Made by a program: the position numbers and the translations under genes. Positions 36,575 to 45,732 of a DNA stretch of 64,000 bases are shown here, one piece after another. Origin of the DNA: Oceanobacillus chungangensis (GTDB lineage: Bacteria > Bacillota > Bacilli > Bacillales > Amphibacillaceae). The DNA lies in contig NZ_PIOD01000006.1 of assembly GCF_003369565.1 (NCBI RefSeq), positions 186,001-250,000 of the forward strand. The letters are read 5' to 3'. Numbering within the stretch: position 1 is the first letter of the stretch; the number at the start of each line of letters is the position of its first letter. Under the pieces are notes generated by a model. It saw nothing but the letters and a program-made list of their open reading frames with translations. It searched no databases and was not told the origin of the DNA.

Positions 36575-37772
36575 AGCATTGGCAGAAACATCGGCAATCA
36601 TGAACACGTATAATCGGTTTCCTTTAAAAATCGTCAGAGGAAAAGGGAGTTATGTTTGGGCTGATAACGACGCGAAATATTTAGATTATACATCAGGAAT
36701 TGCGACATGTAATTTAGGGCATGTCCCAGAACTAGTACAAACGAAAGTTAAAGATCAATTAGACCTCTTGTGGCATTGTTCTAACCTATATGATATTCCT
36801 GCTCAACAAGAACTAGCGCAGCTACTAGTCGATAATAGTTGTTTTGACAAAGCTTTTTTCTGTAATAGTGGAGCAGAGGCAAATGAAGCAGCAATAAAAA
36901 TAGCAAAGAAGTATGCGAAAGATCATGGAAATGAAGAAAGAGTCGAAATTATAACTTTTACCGATTCATTTCACGGAAGAACTGGAACAACAATGGCGGC
37001 AACAGCACAAGCGAAAATTCACCAAGGGTTTACACCATTAACACCTGGATTCCGTTACTTATCTTTAAATAATCCCGATGTACTTGAGATAATTGATAAC
37101 GGAAAAACAACTGCAGTACTGCTTGAGCTTGTTCAAGGAGAGGGTGGAGTCAATCCTGTTGATATTGCTTGGATTAAACAGCTGGAAACTATTTGTAAAC
37201 AGCATGATATTTTGTTGATGGTAGATGAAATCCAAACAGGAATCGCTAGAACTGGTTCGCTTTTTGCTTATGAACAATTTGGAATTGAACCTGATGTTAT
37301 GACATTAGCGAAAGGGTTAGGTTCAGGAATCGCAATTGGTGCAATGGTAGTAAAAGAGACTGTAGCAGCGTCATTCCAACCGGGCACTCACGGTAGTACG
37401 TTTGGTGGGAATCCGATTGCGATGACTGCAGGGCTAGCAACACTTGAAACTATATTGGAAGCGGGTTTTCTAGCAAATGTTAGGAGAAAGTCGGAATGGC
37501 TGATTAGTAGCCTGAAGAAATTGCAAATGTCATATTCAAGTATCGAAGAAATTCGGGGGATAGGTTTATTAATTGGAGTACAAATGACTGAAGACGCAGG
37601 GAGCTGGATAGCTAAGTTTAGAGAGAAGGGAATTCTAGTATTATCCGCTGGAAGTAATGTAATACGAATTTTACCACCATTAACGACTACTAATGAAGAA
37701 TTAGAGCAATTCATTACTGTCTTTCAAGAATTACTTATCGAAAACGAAAGTAAAAATGAAGATAAGCTTTAA
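36567..37772 (+). CDS. argD: Acetylornithine aminotransferase
   Basis: A 401-residue class III PLP aminotransferase making N-acetylornithine. The PLP lysine is in MTLAKGLGSGIAIGA; the cofactor Asp is in MVDEIQTGIARTG; the phosphate region is FCNSGAEANEAAIK. It overlaps argB by 8 bases with AAGAGGAGG inside argB. It is followed 32 bases later directly by carB, whereas the B. subtilis operon has carA in between. Confidence 0.95.
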   Translation: MSEALAETSAIMNTYNRFPLKIVRGKGSYVWADNDAKYLDYTSGIATCNLGHVPELVQTKVKDQLDLLWHCSNLYDIPAQQELAQLLVDNSCFDKAFFCNSGAEANEAAIKIAKKYAKDHGNEERVEIITFTDSFHGRTGTTMAATAQAKIHQGFTPLTPGFRYLSLNNPDVLEIIDNGKTTAVLLELVQGEGGVNPVDIAWIKQLETICKQHDILLMVDEIQTGIARTGSLFAYEQFGIEPDVMTLAKGLGSGIAIGAMVVKETVAASFQPGTHGSTFGGNPIAMTAGLATLETILEAGFLANVRRKSEWLISSLKKLQMSYSSIEEIRGIGLLIGVQMTEDAGSWIAKFREKGILVLSAGSNVIRILPPLTTTNEELEQFITVFQELLIENESKNEDKL

Positions 37773-37804
37773 TTTTTGTTTCAGCAAAGGGAGGGTCCAC
37801 AACA

Positions 37805-40800
37805 ATGGGAAAGCATAAGAAATTAAATAAAGTGCTTGTGATAGGTTCAGGACCAATTGTAATCGGTCAAGCAGCTGAATTCGACTATGCCGGTACACAA
37901 GCATGTTTAGCGTTAAAAGAAGAAGGAATTGAAGTTGTACTCGTCAATAATAATCCAGCAACAATCATGACAGACACGAGTGTTGCAGACTATGTTTACA
38001 TGGAGCCGCTTGATATCCCAACATTGGAGAAGATTATTGCGAAGGAAAGACCAGATGGAATGATTGGGAGCTTAGGTGGGCAGACTGCTTTAAATTTAAC
38101 AATTAAATTAGATGAAAAAGGTATTTTAAAAAAATATAATGTTGAGCTGCTTGGCACTTCTGTTAAATCGATTCAAAATGGGGAAGACAGGGATAAATTT
38201 CGTCAGCTGATGATTGAAATTGCCGAACCAATTGCCGAGTCAAAGGTGGTGGAGTCCGTTCAGGAAGGTTTAACATTTATTGAAGAAATTGGCTATCCAG
38301 TTATCCTTCGCCCAGCCTACACATTAGGCGGAGAGGGTGGTGGATTTGCATATAATGAGCAAGCGTTTATCAATTTACTAGATAATGCAATAACCTTAAG
38401 TCCTATTCATCAAGTATTAGTCGAAAAAAGCATAAAGGGCTGGAAGGAAATTGAATTTGAAGTGATTCGAGATGCATCTGATGCATGTGTGATTGTTTGT
38501 GATATGGAAAATGTAGACCCTGTTGGTGTTCATACAGGTGATTCAATTGTAGTTGCCCCGTCTCAAACCTTAAAAGAAAATCAATATCAGCTGTTGCGAG
38601 CTGCCTCAATGAAAGTAATTCGTGCACTGGAAATCGTTGGCGGATGTAATATTCAATTCGCATTACATCCAGAAACAAATGATTATTGTATTATTGAAGT
38701 GAATCCACGGGTAAGCCGCTCTTCAGCGCTAGCGTCAAAAGCAACTGGCTATCCAATTGCGCGAATAACAACAAAATGTGCAATCGGCTATCGTCTAAGT
38801 GAAATGAAAAATCCAATTTCAGGAGAAACCTATGCAACTTTTGAACCAAGTTTAGATTATGTTGTTGTTAAACTGCCAAGATTCCCATTCGATAAATTTA
38901 CAGAAGCAGACCGGACGCTTGGTACACAAATGAAGGCGACTGGAGAAGTAATGGCGACGGATCTTTCCTTTGCAGGGGCACTAAATAAAGCAGTTCGCTC
39001 CCTGGAAATGAATGTTACAAGTTTAAGCTGGCCAGTGATGAGTGAAATGCCAACTTCAGATATTATCGAACTTCTAAAAAATCCAAATGATTTGCGATTG
39101 TTTGCGATTGGGGAAGCTTTTACCCGTAATATGGACGTGGAAGAAGTGCAGCGTTACACGGAAATCGATGCATGGTTTTTAGAAAAAATAGCTGAAATTA
39201 TTGCTTGTGAACAATTATTGCAAAAGCTTGATTGGCCAGAAGTTTCGAGAGAAGATTTAATAAAAGCGAAACGGCTAAATATCAGCGATGCACGAATTTC
39301 AGCATTAGTCGGCACAACGCCTAGTATTTTACGAAAATATTATAAAGATACAGCGATGCGCCCAACATTTAGGGAAGTTAAATCGGGAGTGAGTGGAACA
39401 GATACGATTCATTCTTACTATTATTCCACATGGCAGGAAGAGAGTGAAGCACAGGCAGTGCCAGCAAGTCCAAAAATACTAGTTCTCGGTTCTGGACCAA
39501 TTCGCATCGGACAAGGAATTGAATTTGATTATTGCTCTGTCCACGCTGCTCAAACAGTGAAGAAATTGGGATATGACGCTGTCATCATTAACAATAATCC
39601 GGAAACAGTCAGTACGGATTATTATATCGCGGACCATTTATATTTTGAACCGTTAGCAATTGAAGATGTACTTACTGTTATCGAAAAGGAAAATGCAGCT
39701 GGTGTGCTCATCCAATTTGGCGGACAAACTGCAATTAATTTGGCGAACGATTTAAAAGCGGAAGGTATTCATATTTATGGAACAAGTCCAGAGCATATTG
39801 ATCAGATGGAGGACAGGGAACAGTTTTATGACGTACTGGAGCAATTAGAAATACCCCATATAAACGGAAAAATTGTTCATAATTCAGAAGAACTGGATAC
39901 TTCAATTAAGGAATTGGGATTTCCTGTACTCATTCGCCCATCTTATGTGATTGGAGGGCAGTCAATGTTCATTTGTAATAAGGAAGAAGAGTTAAAAACC
40001 TATGTACAGCGAATTCAAAAAGATACATTTAATAAATGCTGGCCACTGCTGATTGACTCTTATCTGCCAGGGTTAGAATGCGAAATGGATATCATAAGTG
40101 ATGGAAAGGATATTATCATCCCTGGGATTATGGAACATATTGAAAAGGCTGGTGTTCATTCGGGAGATAGTATTAGCGTATTTCCGCCAATTACGATAAC
40201 AGAAAAAATGAAGGAAGAAATGACCGAGATGGCATCTCGGATTAGCAGGGCCTTACCGATTGTAGGCATCATGAATATTCAGTTTGTTATCCATCAAAAT
40301 ACTATCTATGTTCTCGAGGTAAACCCTCGCTCATCAAGAACGGTTCCTATTATCAGTAAAGTTACTGGAATTCCAATTATAGAATGGGCAGTTAAGACCC
40401 AGCTTGGGACACCGATAAGCGAAATTACTGGTGAAAGAGATTTATTACCAGAGCCAAATTATGTAACTGTCAAAGCACCTATCTTCTCAGCGAGTAAATT
40501 AAAGGGTGTTGACCATATCTTAGGACCTGAAATGAAATCAACAGGTGAAATTATTGGACTAGGATGGACGAAAAATCAAGCCTTGAAAAGGGTAGCTTCG
40601 TATATTGGTAACATGAAGGAAAAAGTGGTGGGATCTCTTCAAATATTCGTCTCGATTTCAGACCGAATGAAACAAGAGAGTCTTGAACTGATTCTTGAAT
40701 TAAACAAGCTAGATTCTAGCATCACTGCAACAAAGGGCACAGCTGAGTTTTTAGCAGAAAATGGAATCGATACGAGTGAAATTTTGAAAAACAAAACAGA

Positions 40801-41038
40801 TTTGTTGCGTCATTGGCAGGAGAATACACCAGATATTGTGTTAAATATTCCGAACCAAGGCAGGGAAAAGGAAAAAATCGGGTTTTATATACGTGAGTTG
40901 TCAGTCAGATATCAAACCCCATACTTTACTAGTTTAGAAACATTAAAAGCAATGATTGATTGCCAGCTAAACCAAGATGTTGTGGAAACCCCACTGTCAA
41001 TCCAAGATTATTTAGACCAACTATCGGTAAAAAACTAA
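37805..41038 (+). CDS. carB: Carbamoyl-phosphate synthase large subunit
   Basis: A 1077-residue synthetase with two homologous halves, each an ATP-grasp unit. The first half opens VIGSGPIVIGQAAEFDYAG and the second (about residue 557) VLGSGPIRIGQGIEFDYCS. A C-terminal MGS-like allosteric domain follows residue 930 or so. All three substrate sites appear intact. The enzyme normally takes ammonia from the glutaminase subunit CarA, which is not encoded next to it. Its place in the arg operon suggests the arginine-specific isoenzyme. GGGAGGG precedes the ATG. Confidence 0.95.
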   Translation: MGKHKKLNKVLVIGSGPIVIGQAAEFDYAGTQACLALKEEGIEVVLVNNNPATIMTDTSVADYVYMEPLDIPTLEKIIAKERPDGMIGSLGGQTALNLTIKLDEKGILKKYNVELLGTSVKSIQNGEDRDKFRQLMIEIAEPIAESKVVESVQEGLTFIEEIGYPVILRPAYTLGGEGGGFAYNEQAFINLLDNAITLSPIHQVLVEKSIKGWKEIEFEVIRDASDACVIVCDMENVDPVGVHTGDSIVVAPSQTLKENQYQLLRAASMKVIRALEIVGGCNIQFALHPETNDYCIIEVNPRVSRSSALASKATGYPIARITTKCAIGYRLSEMKNPISGETYATFEPSLDYVVVKLPRFPFDKFTEADRTLGTQMKATGEVMATDLSFAGALNKAVRSLEMNVTSLSWPVMSEMPTSDIIELLKNPNDLRLFAIGEAFTRNMDVEEVQRYTEIDAWFLEKIAEIIACEQLLQKLDWPEVSREDLIKAKRLNISDARISALVGTTPSILRKYYKDTAMRPTFREVKSGVSGTDTIHSYYYSTWQEESEAQAVPASPKILVLGSGPIRIGQGIEFDYCSVHAAQTVKKLGYDAVIINNNPETVSTDYYIADHLYFEPLAIEDVLTVIEKENAAGVLIQFGGQTAINLANDLKAEGIHIYGTSPEHIDQMEDREQFYDVLEQLEIPHINGKIVHNSEELDTSIKELGFPVLIRPSYVIGGQSMFICNKEEELKTYVQRIQKDTFNKCWPLLIDSYLPGLECEMDIISDGKDIIIPGIMEHIEKAGVHSGDSISVFPPITITEKMKEEMTEMASRISRALPIVGIMNIQFVIHQNTIYVLEVNPRSSRTVPIISKVTGIPIIEWAVKTQLGTPISEITGERDLLPEPNYVTVKAPIFSASKLKGVDHILGPEMKSTGEIIGLGWTKNQALKRVASYIGNMKEKVVGSLQIFVSISDRMKQESLELILELNKLDSSITATKGTAEFLAENGIDTSEILKNKTDLLRHWQENTPDIVLNIPNQGREKEKIGFYIRELSVRYQTPYFTSLETLKAMIDCQLNQDVVETPLSIQDYLDQLSVKN

Positions 41039-41050
41039 TAATATGGCAGC

Positions 41051-41080
41051 AAAAAGCGAGGGTGGAGCACCTCGCTTTTT
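41051..41080 (+). terminator. Terminator of the arginine operon
   Basis: AAAAAGCGAGG GTGGAGCA CCTCGCTTTTT, an 11-bp stem 12 bases after carB. No argF lies between carB and this terminator. Confidence 0.92.
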
Positions 41081-41127
41081 ACATATTTGAGCAGGAGCAT
41101 GTGAAAAATTTTGGTCTCCAGCATGAT

Positions 41128-43140
41128 CTATTCATTTATTTTTAAGTACTTATCAAACCAGCGACAGATTTGCTTGAGTCTTGCAATCCTCATGTTTGGA
41201 TTGCCACTCCTACTTAACTCATGGTCTGCGCCTGGGAAGCGAACGAATTCAACATCTTTTCGTAAATGCTTTAAGGCGATAAATAGCTGTTCACCTTGTT
41301 CAATCGGGCAACGATAATCAAGTTCTCCATGTAAAATTAATAGCGGAGTTTCTACCTTGTCAGCATATTTCAAAGGGGAAGAGTCCCATAATTTTGCAGG
41401 GTTTTCTAATAAATTATACCCAATCTCCCATTTTGTAAAGAAGTAGCCAATATCACTTACGCCATAAAAGCTCAACCAATTGGAAATGGATCGTTGCGTT
41501 ACTGCAGCTTTAAAGCGATTCGTTTGTCCAACAATCCAGTTTGTCATGAAGCCGCCATAGCTTCCACCAGTAACGCCAAGTCGATTTTCATCAATATATG
41601 AATAATTAGCCAATGCATAATCGACTGCATCCATTAAGTCTGCATAGTCACGTCCACCGTAATCAGAACGGACAGCATCCACAAATTTCTGTCCATACCC
41701 ATGGCTTCCACGAGGATTCGTATACATCACGACATAGCCCTTTGCAGCAAGTAATTGAAGCTCATGGAAAAATGTTTGCCCATACATGGCATGTGGACCG
41801 CCATGGATCTCCAGAATAAACGGGTATTTCTTGTCTTCGTTGAATCCGTACGGTTTAATAATCCATCCTTGAATTTCCCAGTCATCTTCAGTTTGTATCG
41901 TAAACGTCTCAGGATTCATTATTGCAACTTCTTCGAGAAATGCTGCATTCGAATTGGTTAATCGTGTCAAATCTAAGTTTTTTCCTAATAGATAGAAGTT
42001 GCAAGGATTTGTTGGCGTGCTAATACCTAAAATAAATGAATCTGAATTCACATCGTAAGCAAAGCCAAACACATGATTGTCATCCTTATAAAGTACGGTT
42101 AAATTACGTTCGAGTGTGACTTGATAAAGTCCTGTAGCGCCAGAATCGGTAGCAAGGAAGAATAGTCTATCCTCGTACTTGGACCATATAGGACCATTTA
42201 CTGATTGCCCTAATCTCGTATCACCTGCCATTGCATCTCCAAGCTGGATATCCCATGCATCACTTAGACAGGTTCGTTCACCAGATGCCAAATCAAAAAC
42301 AAAAATTTCACTAAGTGTAGCTCCATCGTATTCATACTCATGACCAAAACAGGAAATTCTATTTCCACTTGGCGAGAAACGAGCATTATAGTAGATTCCT
42401 TTACCATCTGTTAGTTTTGACAGATTTTTAGTAGAAATATTGAAAAGGAATAAATCTGTTGTATTTTCATAATCCGCACCAGGATTTAAGTTTGCAGTAA
42501 AAAGTAAATACTGTCCATCAGGTGAAATATCTTGAAGCCGATGGTCTTCATCAGCAGTAGTAAGTTTTGAATAAGATTCTTTCTCGATATCATAACTAAT
42601 TATTTGGGCCCGTTTATCGTCGTGGAAGCCTTTATCATTTGATTTATATTGAAGACGATTGACGAGAAGCGGTTTATTCTTTTTCTTCTCAATCGCTTGT
42701 TGCCGTTCTTCGTTTGACAGCTCCTTTTGATTCTGAATATCATCATCTGAATTAAGTGAAGCACTAAATAGAATTTGCTTTCCATCCTTCGACCACATTG
42801 GGTTACTCGCTCCATTTTTAAATGTCGTAAGCTGTTGTGCTTCACCACCATCAGTATGAATTAGCCAAAGCTGTGGCAGACCGCTTCGATTGGATTGGAA
42901 TACAGCTGTTTGTCCATCAGGTGAAATTGTTAAATTACTGTTTCTATGATGGCCGAATGTCCATTGCTTACTTTCCGTTTCATTTACATTTTGAAAAAAT
43001 AAATGTGATTCATATTCATTCTTTCCATTAATGATAGTCGAAACATATGTATATGCTTTCCCGTTTGGAGTGAAATGTGGGTCACTAAATACTTCTATTC
43101 TAGATAAATCCTCGGCTGTAATTGGGCGTTTGCTGACCAT
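41128..43140 (-). CDS. S9-family peptidase (acylaminoacyl-peptidase / prolyl oligopeptidase type)
   Basis: A 670-residue cytosolic serine peptidase. The N-terminal two-thirds is a beta-propeller of WD40-like repeats (motifs such as ISPDGQTAVFQS, MWSKDGKQILFSA, DISPDGQYLLFTA). The C-terminal alpha/beta hydrolase domain carries the nucleophile GVTGGSYGGFMTNW, the Asp in LHGELDYRCP and the His in FPGADHELSRSG. It trims short peptides, often blocked at the N-terminus. ATG 43140 follows AGGAGG; the frame from 43176 has none. It appears monocistronic and is convergent with the arginine operon. Confidence 0.92.
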   Translation of the reverse strand: MVSKRPITAEDLSRIEVFSDPHFTPNGKAYTYVSTIINGKNEYESHLFFQNVNETESKQWTFGHHRNSNLTISPDGQTAVFQSNRSGLPQLWLIHTDGGEAQQLTTFKNGASNPMWSKDGKQILFSASLNSDDDIQNQKELSNEERQQAIEKKKNKPLLVNRLQYKSNDKGFHDDKRAQIISYDIEKESYSKLTTADEDHRLQDISPDGQYLLFTANLNPGADYENTTDLFLFNISTKNLSKLTDGKGIYYNARFSPSGNRISCFGHEYEYDGATLSEIFVFDLASGERTCLSDAWDIQLGDAMAGDTRLGQSVNGPIWSKYEDRLFFLATDSGATGLYQVTLERNLTVLYKDDNHVFGFAYDVNSDSFILGISTPTNPCNFYLLGKNLDLTRLTNSNAAFLEEVAIMNPETFTIQTEDDWEIQGWIIKPYGFNEDKKYPFILEIHGGPHAMYGQTFFHELQLLAAKGYVVMYTNPRGSHGYGQKFVDAVRSDYGGRDYADLMDAVDYALANYSYIDENRLGVTGGSYGGFMTNWIVGQTNRFKAAVTQRSISNWLSFYGVSDIGYFFTKWEIGYNLLENPAKLWDSSPLKYADKVETPLLILHGELDYRCPIEQGEQLFIALKHLRKDVEFVRFPGADHELSRSGNPNMRIARLKQICRWFDKYLKINE

Positions 43141-43256
43141 ATAAATCCTCCTAATTATCAGAACTTTACATATCATTCTAATCTATTTCGAGAATCGAAG
43201 CAATTTAATTGCAGATAGAATTGAAAATAATTAATTTCACTTCATGAAAACACATT

Positions 43257-43763
43257 CTAATCTTCTAATTCCATTAAAAAGCGCTTTAATTGTTTGGGAG
43301 AATGAAAGATTAAGACAGTTTTGTCATGAAACTGTCTTAGCTTTTGATAGATTAAAGGAGTTTGATTTCTATTAAACCGCATTACCCAATTGAAAAACTC
43401 CCAATCAATTTTTTCCGGGCAATCCTTTCCCATATCAGATCTTGTTTTATTACGATATTGGATTCTTCGCTTAATGATTCCATATAAGTAGCGAATGGTC
43501 GAGTAGTGTAGGACGATTACAGTATCTGCTAGCTCTAACCGGGAATCGATTGTCGCACCGTAATTTCCATCCATTATCCAGTTCTCTTCTTTTGAAATTT
43601 TGCTTTGTTTCGTAATAAAAATTTCCCGGTCAAGGGGTTGCCAGCCGGGTTGCCAGTAAATTGCATCGAGATGATAAACAGGAATATTCAGTGTGGATCC
43701 TAGATTTTTTGCTAATGTAGATTTTCCAGCACCACTGCCACCAAGTATTAGGATTTTTTTCAA
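43257..43763 (-). CDS. P-loop nucleoside-kinase-like protein (topology modulation/FlaR-type)
   Basis: A 168-residue P-loop NTPase with Walker A ILGGSGAGKSTLAKNL, then NIPVYHLDAIYWQPGW, a lid-like region RRIQYRNKTRSDMG and a late TVLIFHSPKQLKRFL. Proteins of this type are annotated as DNA topology modulation protein FlaR or adenylate-kinase-like; the true substrate is unknown. TTG 43763 is taken as the start because AAGGAGGTC lies 9 bases before it. The ATG at 43784 would put that site inside the gene. Confidence 0.8.
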   Translation of the reverse strand: MKKILILGGSGAGKSTLAKNLGSTLNIPVYHLDAIYWQPGWQPLDREIFITKQSKISKEENWIMDGNYGATIDSRLELADTVIVLHYSTIRYLYGIIKRRIQYRNKTRSDMGKDCPEKIDWEFFNWVMRFNRNQTPLIYQKLRQFHDKTVLIFHSPKQLKRFLMELED

Positions 43764-43793
43764 AGTAGATGACCTCCTTGTCATTGAATCAAA

Positions 43794-43824
43794 AAAGAGT
43801 GATCCATTTTCTGAATCACTCTTT
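43794..43824 (-). terminator. Terminator of dat
   Basis: On the minus strand AAAGAGTGAT TCAGAAAATGG ATCACTCTTT is followed by TTT. It lies between dat and the P-loop gene, separated from dat by repeat B. Confidence 0.85.
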
Positions 43825-43848
43825 GAATTTTAGCTTAGCTAATTTTCA

Positions 43849-43997
43849 GCCACGTCCAGCGCAAGTGCCTGTGTTCCTAGCGAGACTTCCCTCATCTTCG
43901 TACGATAAAGAAGACTTGCCGATTGGTGTAACCCCAGAGGCGTAGTCGCACTTATACCCCTGTGGTGAAAGTCAACATCAATTCGCTTGCGCTCTTG
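43849..43997. repeat. Repeat B, short form
   Basis: CCACGTCCAGC...CGAGACTTCCCTCA...GTACGATAAAGAAGACTTGCC...GGTGAAAGTCAACATC matches 10732-10870. It then jumps to GCTTGCGCTCTTGTTT, which resembles the far end of the long copy, so this looks like a deletion derivative missing about 155 bp. It abuts the end of dat. Confidence 0.75.
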
Positions 43998-44000
43998 TTT

Positions 44001-44876
44001 TCAAATTGTTTGTGTTGCTTCGTTCACGTTAATTAGGGCGTCTTTTTCATATGCTGCCTGTAAAAGCTTCGTTATTTTACCAGGTTTCCCAGTGCTGATT
44101 TGTGTATTATCAACTTTCACAATTGGCATGATTTCCGAAGTACTGCTTGATAAAAAGAGTTCATCAGCCATCCCAATATCTTCAACGGTGAATCCATCTT
44201 CATGGAAGGGGATATTCAGTTCAAGGGAAAATCTTTCAATTGCCATTCGAACACAACCATACAAAATATTATTTGTTGTTGGATGAGTATAGATTTCACC
44301 ATCCTTAACAAGGTAAACATTTGATGAGCTACATTCTGTTACTAGTCCGTCCCTGTGTAAAATTGCTTCATAACAGCCGTTTTCCTTTGCAGTCTGCTTC
44401 GCTAACACATTTGGTAAAAGATTCAAGCTCTTGATATAGCAATTTTCCCAGCGAATATCTCGTTCGGTGATGGCGCTGACACCATTTCTTAGATTTTCTA
44501 GCTTTCTTGGTAAGTCTTCGATATATGCATAGATGTTAGGCAGTACATCGATAGGGAAAACATGATCCCTAGGTGCAGAACCTCTTGTTACTTGCAAATA
44601 AACTTTACCATCTGTCGTCATTTTATTTCTATCTAATAATTGAAGTAATAGGTCGGATAGTTCATCCTTTGAAAAAGGCAAATTTATTTTTATTGCAGCT
44701 GCTGAGCGGAATAATCGATCGACATGTTCCTCAAATAGATAATATTTTCCATTGTAAATTCGAATTACTTCATATATTCCATCCCCAAATTGTAACCCAC
44801 GTTCCTCGAACGGATAAGTCAAATGGTCTTGATGGATAAATTTTGACTGAGTCATGATTATTGGATAAACAGACAT
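44001..44876 (-). CDS. dat: D-amino-acid aminotransferase
   Basis: A 291-residue fold type IV PLP aminotransferase. The catalytic Lys is in NCYIKSLNLLPNVLAKQ (near residue 148), the N-terminal ERGLQFGDGIYEVIRIYNGK and the late ADELFLSSSTSEIMPIVKVD are typical of D-alanine aminotransferase. It interconverts D-alanine and D-glutamate, feeding peptidoglycan synthesis. AAGGAGGGTG precedes the ATG. It is a single-gene unit with repeats on both sides. Confidence 0.92.
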   Translation of the reverse strand: MSVYPIIMTQSKFIHQDHLTYPFEERGLQFGDGIYEVIRIYNGKYYLFEEHVDRLFRSAAAIKINLPFSKDELSDLLLQLLDRNKMTTDGKVYLQVTRGSAPRDHVFPIDVLPNIYAYIEDLPRKLENLRNGVSAITERDIRWENCYIKSLNLLPNVLAKQTAKENGCYEAILHRDGLVTECSSSNVYLVKDGEIYTHPTTNNILYGCVRMAIERFSLELNIPFHEDGFTVEDIGMADELFLSSSTSEIMPIVKVDNTQISTGKPGKITKLLQAAYEKDALINVNEATQTI

Positions 44877-45050
44877 GCACTAACACCCTCCTTAAAAACC
44901 GTAAGTATAGTTTATCTTGATTGCTTAATATTGTAAATGATTAGTTTATCTTGATTTATCTGTTAGTTCCCCTGCTCATTTCTTATTGATTGCTGGCATA
45001 AATAGATAAAGTGCATAACTTGGGGGGCTACTCTTAGGCCAGTCGTTCCA

Positions 45051-45154
45051 GAAATACACTTCGCTTTCCACGGGGAGCTGGTGAGCCTACTCGCGCTATT
45101 GCGCTTCGTAGTCTCACCTAGACTCTTCTTCCCGTAGGAGTCTTCGTGTATTTC
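45051..45154. repeat. Repeat C copy
   Basis: GAAATACACTTCGCTTTCC...CGTGTATTTC, with GAGCTGGTGAGCC and CTTCGTAGTCTCACCTAG inside. It lies in the 574-base gap between dat and tRNA-Gly; the rest of that gap shows no gene. Confidence 0.8.
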
Positions 45155-45450
45155 TTCCACTGGGTAAGTGAAGAAAGTACCGATACAGTAGTTGCTTACA
45201 CAATGACAACTGATGTCGATTATAGCAAATAAATGGAGGCTGATTTGTGAATATCCACAACAATCCATATCTGAAATCAAAAATTACGGCTAGTTCGCAC
45301 TTTATATCAATTATTACCTTAGTATGGTGTAACTTAGCTTTTTTAAAAAAGAGCCTATTAAATTTTTTTAGAAAACCTCTTGATTTCAAGATATAAATCT
45401 GATATACTATTTCTTGTCATCAAATTTACTAAGTTATTTTAATTGAATTT

Positions 45451-45524
45451 GCGGGTGTAGTTTAGTGGTAAAACCTCAGCCTTCCAAGCTGATGATGAGG
45501 GTTCGATTCCCTTCACCCGCTCCA
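45451..45524 (+). tRNA. tRNA-Gly (anticodon TCC)
   Basis: A complete cloverleaf: acceptor GCGGGTG/CACCCGC, D-arm with TTTAGTGGTAAAAC, anticodon stem TCAGC/GCTGA around CTTCCAA (anticodon TCC, 45483-45485), T-arm GAGGGTTCGATTCCCTT, discriminator T and encoded CCA. It decodes GGA and GGG. It stands alone and is followed by its own terminator. Confidence 0.97.
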
Positions 45525-45536
45525 TACATATGTCAT

Positions 45537-45580
45537 AACGCAGTATTTCGTACTTAGTCTACGAAGTGTTGCGTTTTTAT
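45537..45580 (+). terminator. Terminator of tRNA-Gly
   Basis: AACGCAGTATTTCGTA pairs with TACGAAGTGTTGCGTT (two mismatches), then TTTATTATTT. Confidence 0.85.
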
Positions 45581-45586
45581 TATTTC

Positions 45587-45650
45587 CTAGTAGTTAAGAA
45601 GTGCAACTAAGGCTGTCACCTAGAAGCTTGGCTAAACCTTAGTTTTCTAA
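45587..45650 (+). repeat. Repeat A, internally deleted copy
   Basis: CTAGTAGTTAAG jumps straight to AAGTGCAACTAAGGCTGTCACC and ends CCTTAGTTTTCTAA. About 27 bp, most of hairpin 1, is missing. The outer pairing AACTAAGG/CCTTAGTT is perfect here. It lies in the queG leader. Confidence 0.8.
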
Positions 45651-45732
45651 TATTATATGCATATGTTAGGGTATTGTTAAATCTTTAGGTAAAAATACTA
45701 TTTATATAGCAGGCTGGAAGGAGAACATGTTC

